Below are positions 1 through 8,585 of a DNA stretch of 31,519 nt, piece by piece. Location: positions 1-31,519 of the forward strand of contig JALNXE010000049.1 in the NCBI GenBank assembly GCA_023230525.1, written 5' to 3'. How positions within the stretch are numbered: the stretch's first letter is position 1; each line of letters opens with the position of its first letter. The notes under the pieces were generated by a model. The model saw nothing but the letters and a program-made list of their open reading frames with translations. It did not search any database and was not told the origin of the DNA. A program made the position numbers and the translations under genes. Origin of the DNA: Desulfobulbaceae bacterium (lineage in GTDB: Bacteria > Desulfobacterota > Desulfobulbia > Desulfobulbales > SURF-16).

Positions 1-951
1 AAAGTCGCTCTGCTGGACCCGGACTTGATCACGCTCGACGTGGAAATGCCGGTCATGGATGGCCTGACCACCTTGAAAAAACTGCAGGAAATCAAGTCTA
101 AGGCATTGGTGTTAATGGTCAGCGCCCATACCCGGCAGGGTGCCGCGGTCACTTTGGAGGCTTTGCAGCTGGGGGCCTATGATTTTATCACCAAGCCTGA
201 CGGCGATGATCCGCAACATAACTTCCAGATGCTGGCCGGTAAGTTTCGGCCCATCATCAATACTGTCATGGCGCAAAAAATTCTGCGTCAGACGATTGGC
301 GGGATGGACACAGGGCCAGCTGAAGCGTCACCCGCGACAGGTATCCTTAGCCAATCTACGGAACGCCGCAACCCACGGCTTAAGATCGTGGCCATCGGCA
401 TTTCAACCGGGGGCCCCTATGCCTTGGCCGATCTCCTGCCTCGCCTGCCTGCTGATTTCCCGGTGCCGATTGTCATCGTGCAGCATATGCCCAGGTTTTT
501 TACCGGCGCCCTGGCTGAATCCCTGGACGGCAAGTGCGCCATTCGCGTGGTGGAGGGCCAGGCTGGCCAGGTTTTGCAAGCGGCGACAGCCTATATTGCG
601 CCGGGAAGCAGGCAGATGCGGGTTGCCCACGGGCAGAGTGAGTCGCTCTATGTGCTGGAGGTTACCGACGACCCGCCGGAAAATCATTGTCAACCGTCGG
701 CGGATTATTTGTTCCGCTCCGTTGCTTCAGTGTGCAAGGGGCAATCCCTTGGGGTCATTATGACCGGCATGGGCAGTGATGGCACCCATGGCTTACGCCT
801 GATGAAACGCCAGGGCGCCCAAGTCATTGCCCAGGATCAGGCAAGCTGCGTCGTCTACGGTATGCCCATGGCGGCGGTGAAGGCCGGCGTTGTCGATGCC
901 GTGATCCCCCTGTCCGAGATTGGCCCTGAAATTATGAGAAGGGTAAAATGA
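1..951 (+). CDS. cheB: CheB protein-glutamate methylesterase/deamidase, 5' end cut by window edge
   Basis: CheB removes methyl groups from chemoreceptor glutamates, and deamidates glutamines, when its receiver is phosphorylated by CheA. Reading is open from base 1, so the true start lies upstream. About 45 N-terminal residues with the acidic pocket are missing. The visible receiver part holds the phospho-acceptor in LDVEMPVMDG and the conserved lysine in ITKPDG. After a linker of about 45 residues comes the esterase domain with its catalytic triad: Ser in GISTGG, His in VQHMP and Asp in MTGMGSDGTHG. The stop codon overlaps the cheR start in an ATGA, which indicates translational coupling. The pair converges with the MCP-CheW-CheA genes on the other strand and presumably serves those receptors. 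Family assignment is secure. Confidence 0.97.
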   Translation, partial: KVALLDPDLITLDVEMPVMDGLTTLKKLQEIKSKALVLMVSAHTRQGAAVTLEALQLGAYDFITKPDGDDPQHNFQMLAGKFRPIINTVMAQKILRQTIGGMDTGPAEASPATGILSQSTERRNPRLKIVAIGISTGGPYALADLLPRLPADFPVPIVIVQHMPRFFTGALAESLDGKCAIRVVEGQAGQVLQAATAYIAPGSRQMRVAHGQSESLYVLEVTDDPPENHCQPSADYLFRSVASVCKGQSLGVIMTGMGSDGTHGLRLMKRQGAQVIAQDQASCVVYGMPMAAVKAGVVDAVIPLSEIGPEIMRRVK

Positions 952-1790
952 TTTCCATCACCCCTGAAGAGGTAACGCTGTTTGCGGAGTTCATTCACGC
1001 GCGCAGCGGAATCGTCTTAAACAGCACCAAGGCTTATCTGCTGGAAAGTCGCTTGGGGCCTTTGCTGGATGAGTATGGAGCCAAGAGCTTCGCTGAGTTT
1101 TTTTATGCCGGTTACCGCTCAGAGGAATGGGAGGCGCGGGTTGTGGATGCCATTTCCACCCATGAAACTTCATTTTTTCGAGACCAGCGGCCCTTTGAGT
1201 TGCTGCGGGCAAAGATTCTGCCCGAATTTTTCAGTAAGCGGCAAAACGGAAGCAAAACCATCCCGCCCAGGTTGCGGATCTGGAGCGCTGCCTGCTCAAC
1301 CGGGCAGGAGGTTTACTCTCTGGCCATGATCATCGCGGAACTTCTGGGCGGCGAAATGAAGAGGTGGCATATCACCATAACCGGCACTGATATCTCAGAT
1401 GTTGCCGTCAATAAGGCCAAACAGGGGCTTTACACCCGTTATGAGGTGGAACGGGGGGTGCCCCTTGATCTTTGCCGGAAATATTTCGAGTCTCAGGGAG
1501 AGTTGTTGAAGGTCAGGCACGATTTGCAGGCCATGACCGTGTTTAACAAGACGAATCTCCTCACCGCCGCCCCTGCGGGGTTTGGAATGTATGATATTAT
1601 TTTCTGCCGCAACGTGGCCATCTATTTCAATCAGGAAAATCGGCGCCGGTTATTCCAAACGATTGCCGACAGTCTCCACTCGGAAGGCGTTTTGATCATC
1701 GGTTCTACGGAGTCAATTTTGGGAATCAGCGACCGTTTTATCCGAAACGAGAGTTGCAATACACTGTATTTCCAAAAGGCGGGGGAATAG
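948..1790 (+). CDS. cheR: CheR chemoreceptor glutamate methyltransferase
   Basis: CheR transfers methyl groups from S-adenosylmethionine to receptor glutamates, so it opposes CheB and sets adaptation. The 280-residue length is normal for the family. The N-terminal all-alpha domain covers about residues 1-75. The SAM-binding motif reads WSAACSTGQEVYSLA, a variant of the usual GCSTGEEPYS. Later family motifs are TGTDIS, DIIFCRNVAIYF and IIGSTES. The start overlaps the cheB stop by 4 bases. The stop lies only 2 bases from the stop of the convergent MCP gene, so there is no room for a separate terminator between the two units. Neither MCP in the window shows a C-terminal pentapeptide tether for CheR. 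Confidence 0.97.
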   Translation: MISITPEEVTLFAEFIHARSGIVLNSTKAYLLESRLGPLLDEYGAKSFAEFFYAGYRSEEWEARVVDAISTHETSFFRDQRPFELLRAKILPEFFSKRQNGSKTIPPRLRIWSAACSTGQEVYSLAMIIAELLGGEMKRWHITITGTDISDVAVNKAKQGLYTRYEVERGVPLDLCRKYFESQGELLKVRHDLQAMTVFNKTNLLTAAPAGFGMYDIIFCRNVAIYFNQENRRRLFQTIADSLHSEGVLIIGSTESILGISDRFIRNESCNTLYFQKAGE

Positions 1791-1792
1791 CG

Positions 1793-3076
1793 TTAACGCT
1801 TCAGCAAAGCTGTTTCCTGCATTTCGGCGAGTAGCTTTTCGCCGGTAGACTGCAGGTCAGCGGACTGTTGCTTTATGGCGGCGAGGAGTGGAGCCAGGTC
1901 TTCGTCCCGTGGGGCGGCGGAAGCGAATTCTCCAGCCAGTTCCTGGGAGATCGTGGCAACTTTGTTGATGTTGACGGATGTTTCTTTTACTTCTGCTACC
2001 GCAGCGTTTATTGTTTCCTTGATGATATTGATGCCGTTCACCCATTGATTTAATTGCCTGACCACGTCTTTGGTGGGGATCGACTGCTCATCCACGGCAC
2101 CGGCGATGGTGACGACAATTTCATTCACGGCCTTGATGGTCTGATTGATGGCCCCGATTTCAGCGATCGTGTTGTCGGTTGAGAGCTGCATTGCCTCGAC
2201 TTTGTTGCAGATCTCGGCGATAGCGTTATTGGTTTGCAGGGCAAGCTCCTTGACCTCGTTGGCGACGACGGCGAATCCTTTGCCTGCTTCGCCGGCCCGA
2301 GCGGCCTCAATGGTGGCGTTTAACGCCAGCAGTTTCGTCTGTTCAGCGATCTCGACGATGACATCCGTTACCTTGTTGATTTCCAAGGCCGCGGCACCCA
2401 GTTCGTCCACCCGGTTTGAGGCCGCGTTGACATTGGCGACCGCAGCCCCTGCCACCCCCCGGGCCTTCTCGGCACTGATTGCAATATTCGTAAAGGTGTC
2501 GCTCATTTTTTTGGTGGCGCCGATAATCATGCCGACTTGTGCCGCCGACTCGCTGGCGGTGATGGTTGCCGTGCCCATACCGTCATTCAATCTCGCAAAG
2601 CGGCTGGCTATGGCAGCGGCATTAAGGGCCAGGGCCTGGATGTCTGCTGCCGCCGCAGACGGAGTGGCGGAGGCTGAAGGAAGCTTTTTCATTGACTGTT
2701 CAGCCAGGGAGGCCAGTCCCGAGCTCTGGGCGAGCAGTTCTTCGAGTCCTTGCCGGAGAGCAGAGGCAAGTTTTTTATGGCCGGCCGCATTTCTCGTCAG
2801 CGCGGCATCGATAGCGGCCAAATCGTCATCATTGGCAGTTCCGGCAATGGAGCCCGGACCGCCCGAAGCTGCCTCCCGGCAAACAGCGCCTATGCGCCTC
2901 AGGTCATTAGTCAGGGATAGCACCAGGGCAAAGGCCCATGCCAGAATGAGCGCCATGGCCAGGGTAACCGCCCATTGCAGATAAGCGCCGGCACCATACA
3001 GATTGGCGGCAACCTGGCTTGCCGCCAGCAGTGCCGTGACCGCAAGGGCCGTAAAGAGTTTTGTGCTGAGCGACAT
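1793..3076 (-). CDS. Methyl-accepting chemotaxis protein without a periplasmic sensor domain
   Basis: A 427-residue chemoreceptor. Two hydrophobic segments (about residues 5-25 and 33-55) are separated by only a few residues, so almost nothing is exposed to the periplasm. The rest is cytoplasmic coiled coil. The signalling tip lies around residues 241-285 with the motif EQTKLLALNATIEAARAGEA followed by GKGFAVVANEVKELA, which binds CheA and CheW. No obvious HAMP or PAS domain is present, so any input must be membrane-borne, cytoplasmic, or come from mixed arrays with the other receptor. It is the last gene of the leftward set, 143 bases after cheW, with a palindromic repeat in the gap. A strong AGGGGG ribosome site precedes the ATG. 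The MCP family is clear; the stimulus is unknown. Confidence 0.93.
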   Translation of the reverse strand: MSLSTKLFTALAVTALLAASQVAANLYGAGAYLQWAVTLAMALILAWAFALVLSLTNDLRRIGAVCREAASGGPGSIAGTANDDDLAAIDAALTRNAAGHKKLASALRQGLEELLAQSSGLASLAEQSMKKLPSASATPSAAAADIQALALNAAAIASRFARLNDGMGTATITASESAAQVGMIIGATKKMSDTFTNIAISAEKARGVAGAAVANVNAASNRVDELGAAALEINKVTDVIVEIAEQTKLLALNATIEAARAGEAGKGFAVVANEVKELALQTNNAIAEICNKVEAMQLSTDNTIAEIGAINQTIKAVNEIVVTIAGAVDEQSIPTKDVVRQLNQWVNGINIIKETINAAVAEVKETSVNINKVATISQELAGEFASAAPRDEDLAPLLAAIKQQSADLQSTGEKLLAEMQETALLKR

Positions 3077-3117
3077 CAGTATTTCCCCCTGTATAGGAAG
3101 TGTGACGGATACATAAA

Positions 3118-3216
3118 GACTGAAAATTAACCACGGAAAGCACAGAGCGCGCAGGAGGGGCGGTCCGCGAACCGCACCTCCAAGATAAATTGTATTTCTC
3201 TGTGATCTCGGTGTGA
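3118..3216. repeat. Palindromic intergenic repeat (CACAGAG/CTCTGTG family), copy 1, with GC-rich central hairpin
   Basis: The gap between cheW and the downstream MCP contains GACTGAAAATTAACCAC followed by a CACAGAG arm, and later a CTCTGTGATCTCGGTG arm. The left part matches the reverse complement of 21640-21674 almost base for base, so the two loci share one repeat family. In the middle a GC-rich stem pairs 3154-3164 with 3171-3181 (10 of 11 pairs, loop of 6). Lying inside a probable operon, this hairpin could lower or segment expression of the last MCP gene. That function is inferred. Confidence 0.75.
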
Positions 3217-3219
3217 CGG

Positions 3220-3675
3220 TTATTCAAATTCCCGGGCCAGCAGCTCTTCGATATTCAAGATAGCAACCAGGCTCTGTTCAAGTTTATAGATACCTTTGAA
3301 GAAGTGTCCCGGCACCCCTGCCAGATTCGGGGGGGTGGGTTCAATATCCTTTTCATCAGCGAGCACCACATCGCTGACCGAGTCCACCAGGAGTCCGATA
3401 TTCTCGTCGCCGAATCGGACGATGACAATCTCTGCCTCAGCCTCCAGGGATAAGGGGGCAAAACCGAATTTTGTGCGCAGATCAACCACTGTCACAATCT
3501 CTCCCCGCAGATTAATCACCCCCCGCACATATTCAGGGACGCGGTGGACCACGGTCACCGCGATATTTTTATTGATTTCCTGTACATGGATGATATCAAG
3601 GCCGCAAAGAAGATGCCCGGATTCAAACAGGGCCAGCTTGCACTTGGTGGCATTGGCGCCAGGTGATGACTGCAT
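3220..3675 (-). CDS. cheW: CheW chemotaxis coupling protein
   Basis: CheW links receptor tips to the CheA P5 domain in the signalling array. The 151-residue single CheW-like beta domain is of normal size. Family motifs are visible: LCGLDIIHVQEI near the N-terminus, VRGVINLRGEIVTVVDLRTKFG in two adjacent stretches, and GLLVDSVSDVV. The gene starts 19 bases after the cheA stop and is surely co-transcribed with it. The ribosome site is weak (ACGGGA), so translation may depend on coupling to cheA. Assignment is secure. Confidence 0.96.
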   Translation of the reverse strand: MQSSPGANATKCKLALFESGHLLCGLDIIHVQEINKNIAVTVVHRVPEYVRGVINLRGEIVTVVDLRTKFGFAPLSLEAEAEIVIVRFGDENIGLLVDSVSDVVLADEKDIEPTPPNLAGVPGHFFKGIYKLEQSLVAILNIEELLAREFE

Positions 3676-3694
3676 AGGGCGTGTCCCGTCGGAA

Positions 3695-6600
3695 TTAATG
3701 TTTGAGGTAGCGGTTAATAGTTTGAATAACTTTTTCTCGATCCAGTTTGACCAGGTATTCGTTGACCCCTGCCTTCAGTCCGCGTTTTTCCGCAGCATCA
3801 CCGCTTAATGAGGTGACGGCGATGACCGGCAGCCCCTGCCAGCGGGCATCGGCACGTACCCGGGCCGTGAATTCCAGTCCGTCCATGTTGGGCATCTCGA
3901 TATCGGTGAGGATGAGGTCGATTTTTTCCCGTTCGAGCAGGGCCAGACCTTCAATACCGTCGGTGGCGCTGAAGGCTTTGTACCCGGCTTCCGAGACGAA
4001 GCCGCAGATCTGGCGGTTGAAAAACGGCGAATCTTCCACCACCAGAATATGCTGGCCCTGGCCGCTATCGGTGCCGAGGCTGGTCTGACTGATCCACTCC
4101 GGCATCACTGTGGCAACGATGCCGAAGAGATCAACCAGCATGGTGATTTTTTTCATGATAATGACCGAACCCATGATCCCCGGTTGTTTGTGGGTGATAC
4201 CGTCAAGGGCGTCGGTCACGGTGACGATATCGATGACCTCCGATACCATGATCCCCGCTTCCCGCTCACCAAAAGGAAAGACCACCACATAGAGGTTGCT
4301 GTTGTCCTCCTGCAGGGGGGCGACCGCCGCAGCCTCATTGATGGAAAACAGAGGCAGGGTTGAGCCTCGATACTGCATATTCCTTCTGCCGCCGGTAAGC
4401 TCAACTTGATCGCGCTGTATTTCTTCGATCCGGGAGATCAGGTTTAAGGGGATGGCCAGCTGTTCTTTGGGTGAGTTGCGGACCAGCAGCAGGGTCTGGG
4501 CATCCGGATTGATCCGGGCGGTTTCCTGCGGGCCTCGGTCGCGCACCCGGACGGAGCCGGACGAGAGGTTCATGAACTTGCTGATGCCAACCACATCGAG
4601 GATCAGCGCCACCCTGCCGTCCCCCTGAATGGTAGCGCCGGCGTAAAGCTGAGACTGGCGCAGATGTGAGCCCAGGGGCTTAACCACGATTTCTTCCGAA
4701 TCAAGCAGCTTGTCAACAATCAGGCCGTAATGAAATTTACCCACCGAGACCACCACGATATTGACCGCGCTTTGCGGGCTGGTGCGACGGTCTGTACCAT
4801 CAACGATATTGACCGCGCTTTGCGGACTGGTGCGCCGGTCCGGGTTCTCATGATTTTCCTGGTTAACTTCAGTGATGGCAGCGACTCCGGAGCCGGCCGA
4901 GGTCAGGTTGCCGCTGTCCGCCCCCGAGGGCAAGGTGAGGCTCCGGCGGTCTTCGATCATTTGCCGCCGGCAGACCTTGAGCTGTTTCGTTTTTCGGTCT
5001 TGATAGTAGCGTTTTTCGATGCCCAGCGCCTCGGCCAGGCTGATGAGCGGCAAAAGCCTGCCGCGCAGTCTGATAACCAGGGCCTCGTCGATCCTCTCGA
5101 TCCGCTCTTTGACCTTGGATGCCGGCACCCGTACCAACTCGACCATGTTGACCTGGGGGATGGCATAGCGCTCGGCCCCGACACTGACGATCAGGCTGGG
5201 GATGATGGCCAGGGTTAAGGGCAGTTTGATGGTGATGGTGGTGCCTTTGCCCGGTTTGCTGGCGATGTCGAAGACGCCGCCCACCTTGGAAAGGTTGGCA
5301 TGCACCACATCCATACCCACGCCCCGTCCGGAGACCTCGGTCACCTCTTTGGCGGTGGAGAGGCCGGGCAGGAAGATGAGCCGCAAAAGTTCATGTTCCT
5401 GCATTGCCTCAATCACGGACTTGTCATGGGTACCCATGCTCAAGACCTTTTCTTTGATGCGGGCAGTATCTATGCCGCCGCCGTCATCGATTATTTCGAT
5501 GATGACCTGGCCTCCTTCATGAAAGGCCTTGAGCTGCAGGGTGCCGCAGGGTGTTTTGCCGGCTGCCGTCCGCTTGTCCGGCGTTTCGATGCCATGGTCA
5601 ACCGAGTTGCGTACCAGATGGGTCAGGGGGTCATTCAAGGCCTCGATGATGGTCTTATCCATTTCCACCTCACCGCCTTCCAGGACCAGATCGATCTCCT
5701 TGCCCAGTTTATGGGCCAAATCCCGGACCACTCGCTTGAATTTATTGAAGATATTGCCAACCGGCTGCATGCGGGTGGACATAATGGCTTCCTGCAGTTC
5801 GGAGGTGACCAGGTCAAAGCGTTGGGAGACGGCGTCAAAGATTTGCAGGTGGGAGGAGTGGACGATCTGCAGAAACTGATTGCGGGTCAGCACCAGCTCC
5901 CCGGCCAGGGTCATCAGGTTGTCAAGGATTCTGATGTTGACCCGGAGGCTGCTGTCCGTTCCAGCTTTGGCTTGTTCGGAGCTGTCGGCAGCCACGTTTT
6001 TTGGGGGTGGCGGAGCCGCGGGCAATGCTGGTGACGGCGATTGTTCCGCCGCCAGGGCCGGGATGGGGTGCGGGTCAACCGCCGGGACAGGCGGGGCGGA
6101 GGCGGGTTCCGCCTGTTCCTCCAGGATTTCGTGAACCATTTCCTGCGGCAGACCGGCAAAGGATACGAGCATATCCCTGTCCATCATGGTCGAGTAGAGG
6201 ACATAGGCGGGTTGCGGGGAGGAGGCCGAACTGCCGCCGGTTTGGCTGCCGATGATTTGACCGATACTCTCGAGTGTGGTTTTGCTGGCGGCGGGAAGAT
6301 CCGGTTGTTCGGCATCGGCGCTCCGGTCGTACTCGAGGACAAAGATGCCGAGCCCGCCCATGCGGCTGTCCGCGATCTCGGCGCTGTGTGCTGCAAGCAG
6401 AGCCTGCCAGGGCGCTGGCTCACCGGGCGTGCCTGGCTTGGCTGCATTGGAGACACCTGGTGCGGCAGTTTGATCAGGTCCGGGCGCGAGGATGCTGTTT
6501 AAGGCCGCCAGGGGGCCGGAAATGTCAAGTTCCACCGCCCCTTTCGGCTGGTTCAGCAAGCGGTTGACGAGGTCGGCCGCATCAAGGAGACTGCTGATGA

Positions 6601-6868
6601 CCGGGGTGGTCGGCACGAGCTCCTTATTGCGGATCTTATTCAGCAGGTTTTCGGCGGCATGCGCCAGGGTCTTTACCGCATTGAGCCCCAGGAAACCGGC
6701 ACCTCCCTTGATGGAGTGCATGGCGCGGAAGACCTTGTTGACCAGCTCAAGATCGATATCGGCGCCCGCTTCCTCAATGGCCAGGAGGTCGTTTTCAATT
6801 CCGTCCAGATGTTCGTGGGATTCGTCCTTGAAGGACTGTAATGTTTCGTCGTCGTCAATGAATGCCAT
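3695..6868 (-). CDS. cheA: Hybrid CheA histidine kinase with two CheW-like domains and a C-terminal receiver
   Basis: CheA autophosphorylates on its Hpt domain in response to receptor state and passes phosphate to receiver proteins. Domains in this 1057-residue protein: Hpt about 1-105 with phospho-His51 in AMHSIKGGAGF; a long variable linker about 130-300; P3 dimerisation about 308-370; ATPase with LTHLVRNSVDHGIE, DDGGGID and GRGVGMDVV; a CheW-like P5 domain about 565-780; a second CheW-like domain about 790-920; and a receiver about 935-1055 with LTDIEMPNMDG. P5 is interrupted by an insert of about 70 residues that carries a 16-residue tandem duplication (DRRTSPQSAVNIV twice). No separate CheY is in the window, so the fused receiver may be output or phosphate sink. 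A GGAG site precedes the ATG. The gene starts 12 bases after the haem MCP. Confidence 0.97.
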   Translation of the reverse strand: MAFIDDDETLQSFKDESHEHLDGIENDLLAIEEAGADIDLELVNKVFRAMHSIKGGAGFLGLNAVKTLAHAAENLLNKIRNKELVPTTPVISSLLDAADLVNRLLNQPKGAVELDISGPLAALNSILAPGPDQTAAPGVSNAAKPGTPGEPAPWQALLAAHSAEIADSRMGGLGIFVLEYDRSADAEQPDLPAASKTTLESIGQIIGSQTGGSSASSPQPAYVLYSTMMDRDMLVSFAGLPQEMVHEILEEQAEPASAPPVPAVDPHPIPALAAEQSPSPALPAAPPPPKNVAADSSEQAKAGTDSSLRVNIRILDNLMTLAGELVLTRNQFLQIVHSSHLQIFDAVSQRFDLVTSELQEAIMSTRMQPVGNIFNKFKRVVRDLAHKLGKEIDLVLEGGEVEMDKTIIEALNDPLTHLVRNSVDHGIETPDKRTAAGKTPCGTLQLKAFHEGGQVIIEIIDDGGGIDTARIKEKVLSMGTHDKSVIEAMQEHELLRLIFLPGLSTAKEVTEVSGRGVGMDVVHANLSKVGGVFDIASKPGKGTTITIKLPLTLAIIPSLIVSVGAERYAIPQVNMVELVRVPASKVKERIERIDEALVIRLRGRLLPLISLAEALGIEKRYYQDRKTKQLKVCRRQMIEDRRSLTLPSGADSGNLTSAGSGVAAITEVNQENHENPDRRTSPQSAVNIVDGTDRRTSPQSAVNIVVVSVGKFHYGLIVDKLLDSEEIVVKPLGSHLRQSQLYAGATIQGDGRVALILDVVGISKFMNLSSGSVRVRDRGPQETARINPDAQTLLLVRNSPKEQLAIPLNLISRIEEIQRDQVELTGGRRNMQYRGSTLPLFSINEAAAVAPLQEDNSNLYVVVFPFGEREAGIMVSEVIDIVTVTDALDGITHKQPGIMGSVIIMKKITMLVDLFGIVATVMPEWISQTSLGTDSGQGQHILVVEDSPFFNRQICGFVSEAGYKAFSATDGIEGLALLEREKIDLILTDIEMPNMDGLEFTARVRADARWQGLPVIAVTSLSGDAAEKRGLKAGVNEYLVKLDREKVIQTINRYLKH
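4755..4850. repeat. 48-bp in-frame tandem duplication within cheA
   Basis: Two adjacent 48-base units (4755-4802 and 4803-4850) differ at only a few positions and encode the 13-residue string DRRTSPQSAVNIV twice. They sit in the flexible insert of the first CheW-like domain, just before the strand continuing VVVSVGKFHYG. The unit length is a multiple of three, so the frame is kept. It looks like a recent slippage or unequal-crossover duplication. Confidence 0.9.
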
Positions 6869-6880
6869 ACAGCGCTCCGG

Positions 6881-8542
6881 TTAGGACGACCTGATGGTTT
6901 CAAGGAAAAGGGTGACATCACGGCGCAGGGCATTGGCCTTCTGGCTGAGATCGGAGGCGGCGTTCAAAACGTAAGTGGCAGTCACTCCGGTTTCGTCGGC
7001 TGCCGCAGCGACGATGGAGATATCGCCGGATACCGCCTTGGCCCCGGTTGCCGCCTGCTGGGTATTCCTGGCAATGTCCAGGGTGACAACTCCCTGTTCC
7101 TCTACCGAAGCGGCGATGCTGGTCGAGATCTCATCGATCTCGCCGATGGTGGTGCCAATGTCCCGAATGGCCTCGACCGCCTCGTTGGTGGCGCCTTGAA
7201 TGCCGGCGATCTGATCGCTGATCTCTTTGGTGGCGGCGGTGGTCTGTTTCGCCAGTTCCTTGACTTCGTTGGCCACCACCTCAAAGCCTTTGCCGACCTC
7301 ACCGGCCCGGGCCGCCTCGATGGTGGCGTTCAAGGCCAGCAGTTTGGTCTGGCCGGCAATATCAGTAATCAGTTTGACGACTTCGCCGATTTTTTTGGAG
7401 GAATTTGCCAGGCTGCCGACCATCTGGTTGGTGTGACTGGCCTTTTGCACCGCATTGCGGGCGACCCCAGCCGATTTCGCCACCTGGCGGCTGATTTCAC
7501 TCACCGAGCTTGACAGCTCTTCCGTGGCCGAGGCAACGGTCATGACATTGGCGGAGGTATTTGCCGCGGCCTTGGCCACGGAATCGGATTTTGTCTTGGT
7601 CTGGGAAGCATTGCCGGTCATTTTCTTGGCGTTTGATTCCAACTGGGCGACCGCTGCGGTAACCCCGCTGATGAGCCCGCCGATATTGGCTTCAAAATCT
7701 GCGGCAAGTTTGTTCATGAAGGCTGTTTTTTCCAGGGCAGCCCGTTGTTTTCCCGCCTCCTGTTCCGCAGCCAGGCGCTGCCGGTCGAGTGCGTTGTTTT
7801 TAAAGACCTGGACAGCGGCGGCCATTTCGCCGATTTCATCCTTTCTGTCCTGGGCCGGGATTTCGACGTTCAAATCGCCGTCGGCCAGGCGCACCATGGC
7901 CTTGGTCATTTGCACCACCGGCTTGGTGAGTGAACGCGCCAGGAGGAAAATTATGGCACTGATAATCATGAGTAGGCCCAGACTGCCTACGGTCAGCATG
8001 AGTTGCTGTTTCCCCAACGCCTGATTCAATGGGGTTAAGTCGAAGGTGAGCGCCATCATGCCGCCCTGTTCGTTCTCCTGCCAGGAGGGGTGGCAACGGA
8101 TGCAGTCCGGCGTCACAATTTGCGGGGTATATATGCGAATCGCCGTGGGGCTGATTTTGACCAGCGGTTCTTTGATGGACAGCAACTCCTTTTTTAACTC
8201 ATCCGGCAAGCTTTTCCCTTTGATGGATTCCTCGGAGGAGGAGAGGTTGCCATGTAACTGCCGGTCATACAAAGAGACATCCACTACCCCGCGAATGTCC
8301 TTCTGGCGCAGGAGAAGCTTTTGGAAATTTCCCATCTGGCCCCGTTCCAGCGAATCCTTGACCCCTTGTTGGAGAGATTGGGCGAGGTTGTTGACGGAAA
8401 TCATGTAGGCGCTGGTCATTTCACTGCGGACATAGTTGTTTATCAGCACCGTGCCGACAAGTATGGCAGCGAGCAGCGTCAACACAACGGAAACAACCAG
8501 TTTTATGGTTATCGACCGGCTGGCAAGCAGAGATTTGGTCAT
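6881..8542 (-). CDS. Methyl-accepting chemotaxis protein with a periplasmic haem c (CxxCH) sensor domain
   Basis: A 553-residue chemoreceptor. TM1 is about residues 13-35 and TM2 about 182-203, followed by a HAMP domain about 204-256 and the coiled-coil signalling domain with tip GQTKLLALNATIEAARAGEV. The roughly 145-residue periplasmic part contains CIRCH (Cys147, Cys150, His151), the covalent haem-attachment motif of c-type cytochromes. The surrounding pattern, IYTPQIVTPDCIRCH followed by GGMMALTFDL, resembles PAS-like haem sensor domains common in Desulfobacterota and Geobacter receptors and kinases. It probably senses redox state or a haem ligand. The gene lies 43 bases after the hydrogenase small subunit and 12 bases before cheA. 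A strong GGAGGAT site precedes the ATG. MCP family is certain; haem binding is inferred from the motif and location. Confidence 0.94.
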   Translation of the reverse strand: MTKSLLASRSITIKLVVSVVLTLLAAILVGTVLINNYVRSEMTSAYMISVNNLAQSLQQGVKDSLERGQMGNFQKLLLRQKDIRGVVDVSLYDRQLHGNLSSSEESIKGKSLPDELKKELLSIKEPLVKISPTAIRIYTPQIVTPDCIRCHPSWQENEQGGMMALTFDLTPLNQALGKQQLMLTVGSLGLLMIISAIIFLLARSLTKPVVQMTKAMVRLADGDLNVEIPAQDRKDEIGEMAAAVQVFKNNALDRQRLAAEQEAGKQRAALEKTAFMNKLAADFEANIGGLISGVTAAVAQLESNAKKMTGNASQTKTKSDSVAKAAANTSANVMTVASATEELSSSVSEISRQVAKSAGVARNAVQKASHTNQMVGSLANSSKKIGEVVKLITDIAGQTKLLALNATIEAARAGEVGKGFEVVANEVKELAKQTTAATKEISDQIAGIQGATNEAVEAIRDIGTTIGEIDEISTSIAASVEEQGVVTLDIARNTQQAATGAKAVSGDISIVAAAADETGVTATYVLNAASDLSQKANALRRDVTLFLETIRSS

Positions 8543-8585
8543 GGTCGTATATCCTCCGGGGCGGGGTGCGTTTTTGGGGATCTGG

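Noticed and set aside
2145..2984. 279-codon plus-strand frame opposite the sensorless MCP
   Set aside because: It is a mirror of the alanine- and serine-rich coiled-coil coding sequence of a clear MCP on the other strand.
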